Assembly (NCBI GenBank): GCA_017472965.1
Contig: JAFUNR010000012.1
Coordinates: forward strand, 1-64,000
Direction: 5' to 3'
Source: Oscillospiraceae bacterium
GTDB lineage: Bacteria; Bacillota; Clostridia; Oscillospirales; Ruminococcaceae
Length of the DNA: 64,000 nt
This document shows positions 19,000 to 27,660 of this stretch, one piece after another (the stretch's first letter is position 1; every line of letters starts with the position of its first letter). The translations under genes were made by a program, and so were the position numbers. The notes beneath the pieces were generated by a model, which saw nothing but the letters and a program-made list of their open reading frames with translations, was not told the DNA's origin and did no database searches.

Positions 19000-19668
19000 T
19001 CACTCATTGGGCTTTTCTCCTGTGGTTTTCTTTTTCACAAGGCACAGCCATGCAATACCAACCACAACCGCAACGATCGACCAGATATTCCCAAATGGAA
19101 GAAGCATTTGCTTTGTGACCCACGCCTCCCGCATGATGTTGAGAACAAAACGAGAACTGCCATACAAAAGTAAATACCATCCGTACAGTTCGTTCCGTCT
19201 TTCACCTTTCAGGCACCAATACTGCAGGAGCGTAAACAGGAGCAATGCCGCCACCAGCTCTACTATCTGGCTGGGAAATCGGACAGGTTCCCCAGTCTGT
19301 GACACAAACAATGGGCGCCCTTCGCAGCAGCCGCTGATCTTGCAATGAATCTTCATCAAAGCGAGCATAATGCACTCGCCTACAGCACACAGATCCATTA
19401 CTTCTCCGTACGGTACTTTTACAAGCAACGCTACACCGACAAACACAACCGGCACCAGAAAAACCGCCCCGTAAAACGACAACCCGCCAAAAAGCCCATT
19501 TTCAATAAAGTACATTAAAAACGTACCGGCGGTTCCGGTCACCGTCAGCAGAACAGTCACACAGAAAGCCTTCCATGCGGAGATTTCCTTTTCGCGTGCA
19601 GCGATCCGAATGGGCATGCCCATCAAAACTGTACCGATTGCCAAAAAAACGCAAAGCTTTAATGTCAT
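19000..19668 (-). CDS. Lgt-like prolipoprotein diacylglyceryl transferase homologue
   Basis: Polytopic membrane protein of 222 residues with Lgt-family features: FGGLSFYGAVF (about 60-70), KISGCCEGRP (about 110-119) where Lgt has its GRxGNFxN region, and RFPSQIVELVAALLLF matching the conserved PxQLYE segment. The central motif is clearly divergent from housekeeping Lgt and the protein is a little short, so it may be a specialised acyl or glycerol transferase, or inactive. AGGAG lies 8 nt before ATG. It follows the 1794-residue secreted protein gene through a stem-loop and precedes a frameshifted membrane gene. Its link to the secreted proteins upstream suggests a role in modifying or anchoring them (inference). 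Confidence 0.75.
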   Translation of the reverse strand: MTLKLCVFLAIGTVLMGMPIRIAAREKEISAWKAFCVTVLLTVTGTAGTFLMYFIENGLFGGLSFYGAVFLVPVVFVGVALLVKVPYGEVMDLCAVGECIMLALMKIHCKISGCCEGRPLFVSQTGEPVRFPSQIVELVAALLLFTLLQYWCLKGERRNELYGWYLLLYGSSRFVLNIMREAWVTKQMLLPFGNIWSIVAVVVGIAWLCLVKKKTTGEKPNE

Positions 19669-19678
19669 TTTTACTCCT

Positions 19679-19704
19679 GCCCGCCCTCGGTTTCGAGGGC
19701 GGGC
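19679..19704 (-). promoter_or_regulatory. Stem-loop just upstream of Lgt-like gene
   Basis: Perfect 11-bp GC-rich stem (GCCCGCCCTCG, loop GTTT) 9 bp after the 1794-residue protein gene. It is followed directly by the AGGAG ribosome site of the Lgt-like gene rather than a T run, so it is a candidate attenuator or mRNA 3'-end stabiliser that lowers expression of the downstream membrane genes. Confidence 0.55.
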
Positions 19705-19713
19705 TTATAGCAA

Positions 19714-22700
19714 TCAATTTTCAACAACTACATCTTTTCTGTAGGGGTTAGCCTGCGTATACGAAAGTTCAGTGCTATCAATCGTTGTACCCGGTGCATT
19801 ACCCTTTACCTCGTTACCATTCGAACTATAGTAATACTCCGTTCGAGTAGTAGTGGACGCCTTTGTCGTTTTGGCACCGTCACTGTACCCTAACACCGGT
19901 GTAGCAGACTGGGCACCCGTAATCGCAACAGTATCACCCGGCGCATAAGTTGTGTTACCGATTTTCCAACCGGTAATCGTCCAAGTACGCACCCATGTGG
20001 TATTGGAACTGGATGCTACAGAAACTGTTGTTGTCTTTATATACGGAGTATAATAGTTAATCGTATCGCAGCCAGATGTTTCACTTCTTGTTGTGTAAAC
20101 ATTCTCATTTTTGGGATACCCCGACTGTACAACGAACGATCCATTGTTCGCAGAAGCCTTATCCTCTGTCCAAGTCTGACTTCCTGGCAATGTAACAGTA
20201 AATGTACCATTCGCATTTGCCGCACCATAAATTCGAGATGGTGTGGTCGGCAAAGTCTGTCCACTTGCAGTGGAACCGAAATTCACATGCGCCGGGAAAA
20301 GCGGATTGTTAACCGTAACAGCATCGGACAATGTTACCGTATAATCCACGCCGCCGTAATTTATGGTAATTCTGCTTATTGTCTGTCTGCCCGCCGGATA
20401 AAATACCGGCCAGCTTGTAACCGATGCACCAAAGCCTAAAAGACCCTCGTCAAATGTACCGTCGGTACCTGCACCGATTTGCGCTTTATTGGACAAGCTT
20501 CCCGCATCAAAGACGACCACATTGTCATACTCACTACCATTTTGATTCGGCACAGTCAGTGTAATGCCATTATGCGTCGTAGGTACGCCTGTCACCTTAA
20601 ACGTAATGGACGGGTATTTAATTGCGACCTGTTCCTGATCGAGCGAACCAGTCTGCGCCGCAACATACATATATACCACAGCGTTAAAGTTGTCGATCTT
20701 TGTATTAAAGTTACCGGTGACAACATCCAGACTTGTAGGATTGGTTTTCTTATAGTGTCTTGCACTTGTGGGGTTGGCAGAAACACTATCGATCGTCAAA
20801 ACCGGAAGCTTGGAATACACCTCTGCCGCAAGACCGCTGAAATTCTTCGCTTTTGCCGATCCACTGGAATTACTGAAGGTTGCATCGGAATTAAACGTAG
20901 CAACCGACAGCGTGTAGTTATAGCTTCCGGCCACTTCCAGATATTTTTCCGCTTCAGCCGTGAATACCACACTGTCCCCTGCGACCGTTGGATTGGTCAT
21001 GTTGACAGGCAAAGAATTGACTGTACCGCCGGTGTAACCGCCGTAACTCTTTTGGCTGGCTTCGCCGCCATGTGCCAAATTAAGATTCACGGATGTGATC
21101 ACCGCATTCAGATCATCGGCTGCAATACCGGGCGCAGTAACAGAAACCGTCAGCCCCTTATCTTTCAAAACATACCGATCCATAAACATACCGGTACGGG
21201 TGATATTGCCGTCACCGTCTTTGGTGGCGCCCAGCAACAGTGATGTGACCGTTGCCTCCAAATGATTGATAACGGTAAAGCTTCGCTCAGCTTCCGGCAC
21301 AACATCCACAGCTCTGAGGATATACTTATCTTCATCTTCCTCACTGTAGAACTTGCCATCCGCATAGACATTGTTGAAGCGGAATTCCTTGACCGTCCAG
21401 TAACCGTTGGAATTTTCAACACCGGTCTCTGTGCTCAGGTTCGGCAATACTGCTTTGTAGTAATCACCGTCTGCGACCATTTCCAAAACATGATCGCGCT
21501 CACCATCGTTGAGCACCACCCAAATATTGGCGGTACCGGCATCATTCAAACGGACTTTATACTCGGCTGCACCGGTGCTTACAATGATCTTTTCAGATTC
21601 CATCTCATCATAGGTGGGCGGTACCTTGGAAATAATATTCAACACATGCGCACTTTCCGCTGCATTGATCGTCTGTCCACCGATTGTCAAAGATCCAAAA
21701 GAAAACCTACCCGGCTTATTTGCCATAAAGTAACCGTAATACTCGCTGCCGTTCCATGCCATTTCTTCGGTGGTCAAGCCGTTGTATTTCAGACTGGAAT
21801 TGCCCGATTTATACCAAAGCTCTACATTTTCCAAACCGCGCATGAGGTTTCCGGCATTATCAAAAACCTGTACATAGACATGGATTTTTTCAACGCCTTC
21901 AAAATCATATGTCAGCGGACCGATCACGGATTCTCCGGTCACATCATCTTTAATGTATCGCTCCAGAACAACCTGTGTTTTCAGGCCCAGATAGGCAGTA
22001 AAGCTGCGCTGCAGATCCTGTTCGTCCGGATTGGGTGTGCCATCTTCATTCAGTCCATCGGACAATTCCATATGTACCCCATCCATAATCAGATACTGCA
22101 ATGTATATGTACCACTCTTGGAGAATGTGGCATTACCCTGCCACGCATTGCCCGTTTTATACATTGCAACATTAACAGAACGCTGGTCCTCTGTGTGCAC
22201 AAACACAGCCTGCATGGTACGCGGCTCAATCGCAGCATTCAGCGTTACCGTAACCGGACGGGTAACGCTGGAATCAGCTGTCAACGCCGCAATTTCATCA
22301 AAATTGACCGTAGAAACTTCAAAACCATCCACATGGATCGTCAAAGTTTGCGGCAGCGGATAATCGACACCATCCACCCGCAGCGAATTCAGAACATATG
22401 TACCGGGCATGGTAACCGGTATATTCGCGGTATATTTGCTGTCACCCGCATCCTGCAGCTTCACCGGCTCCATACGGGAACCCTGCGAATTATTGATCTT
22501 ACGCTGAAAAACAGCTTCTATTCCCTTGACGGGGGTCATTCCCATCAAAGTTGCTTCCAGACCGACATACTGCTCTGCACCGTTATACTCCAACTCTGCG
22601 TTGAAACTATCCAGCACACAGTTACAGTTAGCACCATGGATCTCTTCCAGCGAGGCACTGAGCGAAATGGTATCCATGGAAAGCTCAGTGTCGCCTACCG

Positions 22701-25098
22701 AGCGCAGCGTACCTTCGGCGGTACCATCGGTGCAATCAAACTGCAGGTTCAGACTACCGATGAAATCACCCTCGGACATAACCATTTCGTTCTCCAGATT
22801 TTCACCATCCAGATACAGCAAAACGGAGATGCGGGTAGCCACATTCTTTTTCAGACGACAGATACCAAAAATCGTTTCGGTCACAACACCGCTTTCGCTA
22901 ACAATGTCAATTAAATTGCTTGTTTGTGTAATCGAAATGGGAACCGTATATTTACCGGCTTCCTCAAATACATGGTCCACATCCATACCGCCGCGGGCAA
23001 GCTCATTTCCCTGTGCGTCAATAAACACCAAGCGCATATTGCGCAGCAGATCCAGCGAGCGGGCATAAGCTTCCGGTGTATCGGCATAGAAGATGTAGCA
23101 GCTACCGGAACCCTGCGTACTGCTGATCTCGCCTTCCACCAACATGGGAGGATCGTTATATGTGTCGTCTTCCTGCCAGATACGGTTGGCACTGGTGAAA
23201 CCGACAACCTTTTCGTATCTATCCATTTTAGGAGAAATCAGCGGATTCCCCTGCGTATCCTTATCCGTCTCTTTGATAGGTTCTTCTGTCGGCGTAAAAT
23301 TGAATTCAGCATCCACATCAATCCGGTATTCAATTGCGTATGTGCTGCAATTACGGAAATTTCCATCGTCGTCCTGATAGACAAGAACCTCCTCAACTGC
23401 AGGCACTTTACCTATAGCAGGAACATCTACCACTTCTCCCGTATATTTGTTATACGCATATACATCACGCGGTTCACTTTCACCGGTAACAATGATCTGA
23501 CGCCGTTTTTCCTCCTCTATCACTTCCGGGGTGCCGTTTAATGTGAGCAATGCATCTGCCGCATTGGTGCGAAGCCACACATCCAACACCATGCCATAGG
23601 TATCCTGCGCTTCTGCCACACGGGTATCCGCACCGGCATTCAGCGCCTCTTTTGCATACTCATATTCCTGCTCGAATTTACTGGTCTGCGTACGGGAAAC
23701 ACTGGTGGTCATAACACCAACGCCATCATAGTCCACTTTTACGATGACAAAATTTTTATAGACCTTTACCGGGATATCCATGGACATGAATGTACCGGAT
23801 AAATCTTCAAAATCCCACAAATTGCCTTGTTTCAGAACAACGCTTGCACGCTTGGGCATTGTGTTTACAAAATCCACCGCGCCCATACCCATAGAAGCAA
23901 TTGCACCAATAGTATAGCCCTGTACCGTCAAGCTGTTGATATGGATCAGATTATTTACCATCGGTTCAATATCTGACCAATTTATCTTTGCCTTGGGCTG
24001 ACCGTTTGCCTCCCAGAAGCTCAGCATGGTCTGCCAATCCGCATACGCTTCATCGTGCAGACTTTTGAAAGTATTTGTATTGCTGTAATTATTCCTGGAT
24101 GCATTGTAACCCAACGCACTCAACCGAACACCATTTTTCAACAGCGCATTGCGGTCTGCCGCCAGCAAAGTGCTCAGGGTATAATCCGGCGCTGTGGCCT
24201 TATCCAATCTTTGCAAGTTGGCGATATAAACCAGACTTTCGCCGGTGAGTGCAATAACATCATTGTAAAAATCGTCAAGCATTGCAGTCAGAGACGGAAC
24301 ATATGTGGCGCCATCCAGCTCTACATCCGGCATTTCTCCGTTACCGCTGCCCAGAAGTTCATTAATAGCCGCATCAATGTTCTCATCCAAATAGGTCTGC
24401 ACCAGTGCACGGATGACTTCAATATAATCTTCATTGCCCGTCAATGCTTCATAATTTTTACGCGCATCTCGCTGCATCTCGCTCACGGTACGCAGCTTGA
24501 TTTGATTGACATCCTCCTGACCTTTATACACAACAGAAGAAATTGCGCGCACACCATAAGCCTTGCCCTCAGGATATACCGACGGGAAACCGGACGGCGC
24601 CACAAATTTCCATGTATTGGTTGTCTTATCCGTTTCATACCAGGTAGTAAAACCGAAATCGGAAGCAGCGCTTTCAACTCGGCCATCACCGCTGTAGTTT
24701 ACACCGTAAATCAGCGCATCGCTCTGCAGGTCCAGCGCGGCAGGGCGCAGAACCAGGCTTTCGATACCATAATTGGCGGTCAGGTTGATCAGGTTGCCCC
24801 ACGTAGTGTTGGCTCCGTGGGTGGTCTGGCCTTCCGCGGAGAAAGAATCCGATACGCCGGAGCGCTCGGGCTCTTTACCGTCAAAATCGGAAAGTGCAAT
24901 TTCCAGGCTGCCGTTGGCAGCGACAGTGGTCTTGATGCCGGCCACCTCGGGATTGATCGAGAGGGTGATCCACGCATAACTGACCGATACCATCAGCGTG
25001 AGAGAAAGCACGAACATCATGGCGACGGTCGCGACCTTTTCCCGCACGTTGGGCAGCGCTTTTTTCAGTTCTTCAATGCGTTGCTTTGTTTCTGTCAC
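19714..25098 (-). CDS. Giant secreted protein with SipW-type N-terminus (1794 aa)
   Basis: Largest gene of the minus-strand cluster. A cytosolic charged helix (about 1-20) precedes a hydrophobic segment and SYAWITLSINPEVAGI (about 40-55), then AANGSLEIALSD. This N-terminus and the YGVNYSGDGRV and YGVRAI blocks are shared with the 868-residue protein at 37716, so the two are paralogues. A block RISVLLYLDGENLENE (about 755) matches a block in that paralogue and recalls the WLEG motif of three smaller neighbours. The rest (about 790-1794) is beta-rich, with repeated patterns such as PGTYVLNSLRVDG and SGTYTLQYLIMDG, and a Ser/Thr-rich end. No anchor is visible. GTG start, 8 nt after AGGAGG. Likely a fibre or surface-layer component; function not known. 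Confidence 0.85.
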   Translation of the reverse strand: MTETKQRIEELKKALPNVREKVATVAMMFVLSLTLMVSVSYAWITLSINPEVAGIKTTVAANGSLEIALSDFDGKEPERSGVSDSFSAEGQTTHGANTTWGNLINLTANYGIESLVLRPAALDLQSDALIYGVNYSGDGRVESAASDFGFTTWYETDKTTNTWKFVAPSGFPSVYPEGKAYGVRAISSVVYKGQEDVNQIKLRTVSEMQRDARKNYEALTGNEDYIEVIRALVQTYLDENIDAAINELLGSGNGEMPDVELDGATYVPSLTAMLDDFYNDVIALTGESLVYIANLQRLDKATAPDYTLSTLLAADRNALLKNGVRLSALGYNASRNNYSNTNTFKSLHDEAYADWQTMLSFWEANGQPKAKINWSDIEPMVNNLIHINSLTVQGYTIGAIASMGMGAVDFVNTMPKRASVVLKQGNLWDFEDLSGTFMSMDIPVKVYKNFVIVKVDYDGVGVMTTSVSRTQTSKFEQEYEYAKEALNAGADTRVAEAQDTYGMVLDVWLRTNAADALLTLNGTPEVIEEEKRRQIIVTGESEPRDVYAYNKYTGEVVDVPAIGKVPAVEEVLVYQDDDGNFRNCSTYAIEYRIDVDAEFNFTPTEEPIKETDKDTQGNPLISPKMDRYEKVVGFTSANRIWQEDDTYNDPPMLVEGEISSTQGSGSCYIFYADTPEAYARSLDLLRNMRLVFIDAQGNELARGGMDVDHVFEEAGKYTVPISITQTSNLIDIVSESGVVTETIFGICRLKKNVATRISVLLYLDGENLENEMVMSEGDFIGSLNLQFDCTDGTAEGTLRSVGDTELSMDTISLSASLEEIHGANCNCVLDSFNAELEYNGAEQYVGLEATLMGMTPVKGIEAVFQRKINNSQGSRMEPVKLQDAGDSKYTANIPVTMPGTYVLNSLRVDGVDYPLPQTLTIHVDGFEVSTVNFDEIAALTADSSVTRPVTVTLNAAIEPRTMQAVFVHTEDQRSVNVAMYKTGNAWQGNATFSKSGTYTLQYLIMDGVHMELSDGLNEDGTPNPDEQDLQRSFTAYLGLKTQVVLERYIKDDVTGESVIGPLTYDFEGVEKIHVYVQVFDNAGNLMRGLENVELWYKSGNSSLKYNGLTTEEMAWNGSEYYGYFMANKPGRFSFGSLTIGGQTINAAESAHVLNIISKVPPTYDEMESEKIIVSTGAAEYKVRLNDAGTANIWVVLNDGERDHVLEMVADGDYYKAVLPNLSTETGVENSNGYWTVKEFRFNNVYADGKFYSEEDEDKYILRAVDVVPEAERSFTVINHLEATVTSLLLGATKDGDGNITRTGMFMDRYVLKDKGLTVSVTAPGIAADDLNAVITSVNLNLAHGGEASQKSYGGYTGGTVNSLPVNMTNPTVAGDSVVFTAEAEKYLEVAGSYNYTLSVATFNSDATFSNSSGSAKAKNFSGLAAEVYSKLPVLTIDSVSANPTSARHYKKTNPTSLDVVTGNFNTKIDNFNAVVYMYVAAQTGSLDQEQVAIKYPSITFKVTGVPTTHNGITLTVPNQNGSEYDNVVVFDAGSLSNKAQIGAGTDGTFDEGLLGFGASVTSWPVFYPAGRQTISRITINYGGVDYTVTLSDAVTVNNPLFPAHVNFGSTASGQTLPTTPSRIYGAANANGTFTVTLPGSQTWTEDKASANNGSFVVQSGYPKNENVYTTRSETSGCDTINYYTPYIKTTTVSVASSSNTTWVRTWTITGWKIGNTTYAPGDTVAITGAQSATPVLGYSDGAKTTKASTTTRTEYYYSSNGNEVKGNAPGTTIDSTELSYTQANPYRKDVVVEN

Positions 25099-25174
25099 TT
25101 CTTTTACCTCCTGCCAGGTAGTTTGCTTTGCAGGCGCATCGGGTCTGCTTTATATTGAGTGATCGAATTTGTGA

Positions 25175-26911
25175 TCAATTGGTGTTGATGAAGAAATATA
25201 CTGTCTGCTTGCGCAGAGGGACACCGTTCCAATCCCACACAAGATTCATGCGGTAGCTGCCGGGCGTGGGATAGACGGCATCCTTTGTCCGGATCAGTTG
25301 GAAACCTTCCTGTGTCATAACAGCGCTGACGGTTTTATCCGCAGCATAGGCAAGACTGCCATCCCCGGTTTTTGTCAGCCGCTCAATGCTCTGCACCTGC
25401 AGCTGTGCACCGTTCCAAAGCGGGGCTATTGTAACATTATAAGGCATTTTGCTGGATAATACAAGACCCATGGAAAGAGAGGGGGCCGTTTCCAATGTGG
25501 GATGCAGTTCCTGAGATGTATATTTCAGCGCGGAGACGGTGATCACCGGGCGGTGCTCCGCCGGCAGCGCGGTGCCAAAATCAAGGAGCACCGTGCCATC
25601 CCAGTTTTCAGCATAAGGCCACAGCAGTGAAACCGCATTGGTATCATACAGCATGGTATAACTTTTGCCGCCATCCAGACTGTATCGAACCTTTTTCAGT
25701 TCTGCTTTTTCGCCGGCTGCATTCATGGAATGAAAACGCAGGGTAAAATCCGACTGTGTTTCCAGATTCAGCCTGACCGCCGTGACCGGAGCGCTGATAT
25801 CGGCAATGGGGGTATACTCCAAAAGCTCAAGATCTGTGACGATCTCATGCTTTTCTGTCGAGGATTCCGTTTTACTTTCGGATTCTGACCCGCTCCCGGA
25901 TTCCGATACGCTGCCGGAACCCGACGCAGGTGCGGACGCTGCCGAGCCGCTCGACTGACTGTTGCTTTGGGAATCGCTTTCCTGACTGCTGTCTGTACCG
26001 CTTTGCGAAACGCTTTCGGTATCGGACATTCCGGACGATACCGGTGCAGAACTGTCCGAAGTTACCGCCGACTGAGAGCCAGACACCGTGTTGGAGGAGA
26101 TTGCCGACCCGGAGGATACAGAACTCTTTGATGAAACCGCTGCACCGGAAGATGCCGCAGATGTTGAAGAACTGTTCTGACTCTCCGACATATCTGTTTC
26201 GGATGCCGGTAAAGTATTCCCCGTCACTGCGGGCGGATCATAGGGCATCATGTTGAGGTGGAATGTAGCTTCCAGCCCGCGCCAGATGACACGAACCGAC
26301 ATAGGAACAATCTCGCTCAAACCAACGCCCTGCGTACGGCGCTCCAAAACAAGCTGAATGGAATCGTTTGTAAGCTGAACCGCGGGAAGCAGATGGATGC
26401 CTGCACTCTCATCCAGTAGCACCGTTACTTCAGCGGGGTCAAACACAGGAGTATCCTCGACCTCACCAGCTTCGGGACTCTCCGGCGCATTCTCTTCCCC
26501 GGCCACAGATGCATTCGTATCCGCAGAGGATGCCGTACCGGAAACAGGCGCATTGCTTTCCACGGTATCTGTAGTGGCAGCAGACTCCGGCTCCGTCTGA
26601 GAAGAAGTATTCTCTGATGAAGCGGCATCGGTTACCGCCTCCGCAACTGATACGGGACGCTGCACTGCAATCGTAAGTACACGCTGTGTTTCTGTCGATT
26701 GCCAGTTGGCAAGAACGATCTTCTGGCCGCCTTCTACCAGACAGTCACTGCCGTATCCATCGGTTTGGACGGGCGAATAAACAACTTCCGTACTGGACCA
26801 ATCGATCAGGCGGCAATATGTGCCGCCCACCGAAAGAGCTATAATCAACAGGGCTGCCGTGACGATCCATGCCAGTGGGATCTTGCTGTGGTGGCTATTT
26901 GAAGGATGCAT
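25175..26911 (-). CDS. Secreted Ser-rich protein of unknown function
   Basis: Protein of 578 residues with one N-terminal membrane segment (about 13-29) ending GGTYCRLIDW, a variant of the SipW-type region seen in its neighbours. A first beta region (about 35-75), an acidic Ser/Thr/Ala linker (about 80-160), a second beta region (about 155-230) and a long Ser-dominated low-complexity stretch (about 235-350) are followed by a C-terminal beta domain (about 355-578) rich in Trp and Tyr. Ser-rich stretches like this are often glycosylated spacers. AAAGGAG precedes the ATG. It lies 76 bp before the 1794-residue gene in the same direction. No family recognised. Confidence 0.8.
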   Translation of the reverse strand: MHPSNSHHSKIPLAWIVTAALLIIALSVGGTYCRLIDWSSTEVVYSPVQTDGYGSDCLVEGGQKIVLANWQSTETQRVLTIAVQRPVSVAEAVTDAASSENTSSQTEPESAATTDTVESNAPVSGTASSADTNASVAGEENAPESPEAGEVEDTPVFDPAEVTVLLDESAGIHLLPAVQLTNDSIQLVLERRTQGVGLSEIVPMSVRVIWRGLEATFHLNMMPYDPPAVTGNTLPASETDMSESQNSSSTSAASSGAAVSSKSSVSSGSAISSNTVSGSQSAVTSDSSAPVSSGMSDTESVSQSGTDSSQESDSQSNSQSSGSAASAPASGSGSVSESGSGSESESKTESSTEKHEIVTDLELLEYTPIADISAPVTAVRLNLETQSDFTLRFHSMNAAGEKAELKKVRYSLDGGKSYTMLYDTNAVSLLWPYAENWDGTVLLDFGTALPAEHRPVITVSALKYTSQELHPTLETAPSLSMGLVLSSKMPYNVTIAPLWNGAQLQVQSIERLTKTGDGSLAYAADKTVSAVMTQEGFQLIRTKDAVYPTPGSYRMNLVWDWNGVPLRKQTVYFFINTN

Positions 26912-26967
26912 CGCGGCAACTCCTTTCTTTATTTTTCGGGCTTTCTTACAAAACCCACATAGGTTTA

Positions 26968-27660
26968 TTACTGCGGATCACCGGTCGGTTCTTCGCCATC
27001 TCCATCCGCTGGATCGCCTACAGGAACATTTACTTCTCCGTCTGTAGTATCCTCCGTCGGTTCTTCAACAGGCGTATCCACCTGATTTTCTCCGGCATCT
27101 TCCGCCTCTGCCACTTGTACCACGCCCTGCGTGGGTTCGACAAACAAGCGCAGCAGACTCTGGTATTCCGCCGCAGAATCAAGACCTGTTACTGCCAGCG
27201 AGTAAGCATTCTCTCCGTCCGCTACAAGATCCATCAGATGCTCTTCACCCGTTACGGGATCGTAGAACCGAAATACATAGCCGGGACCAAACTGCATTTT
27301 CAGTCCGGAGGCTTCCGTAATCGGTTCCATAACCGCTCGCAGCTGGATGGCTTCCGTATCCTGCATATAAGAAAGTTCGACAACCATGCTCTCCGGCGAT
27401 GTGACTCCCTCCGAAACGGCAAGGTAAAGCCTGCAGTCCAGCATGGAGCGGTTGGGTTTGAAAACAAGGATATAGCCTTCTCCATCCTGTTTCCATGCGA
27501 TCTGCTCGATCTCGGGCAGATCCAGTGGCTGAATGCCGAACTCCAGATCTCCCTTGATCTCGGTGCGGTATCGGGCATAGCCGGCACCGAAGGACAGAAG
27601 CACTGCTGCGAGAAGGAAAATGACAGCCGCTGCGATCAGCAGACTTTTTCGTTTACTCAT
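26968..27660 (-). CDS. TasA-like secreted protein with acidic tail
   Basis: Protein of 230 residues. A hydrophobic segment (about 6-26) leads into GAGYARYRTEIKGDLEFGIQ, close to TasA/camelysin signal and first-strand patterns (A-R/K-Y followed by a beta strand). The middle is beta-rich; the last 45 residues are a low-complexity Glu/Asp/Pro/Thr tail. Its ATG overlaps the stop of the beta-helix gene by 8 bp, so translation is coupled. It is the most typical TasA-like candidate in the minus-strand cluster and a likely substrate of the SipW-like peptidases at 29811 or 35499. Confidence 0.76.
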   Translation of the reverse strand: MSKRKSLLIAAAVIFLLAAVLLSFGAGYARYRTEIKGDLEFGIQPLDLPEIEQIAWKQDGEGYILVFKPNRSMLDCRLYLAVSEGVTSPESMVVELSYMQDTEAIQLRAVMEPITEASGLKMQFGPGYVFRFYDPVTGEEHLMDLVADGENAYSLAVTGLDSAAEYQSLLRLFVEPTQGVVQVAEAEDAGENQVDTPVEEPTEDTTDGEVNVPVGDPADGDGEEPTGDPQ

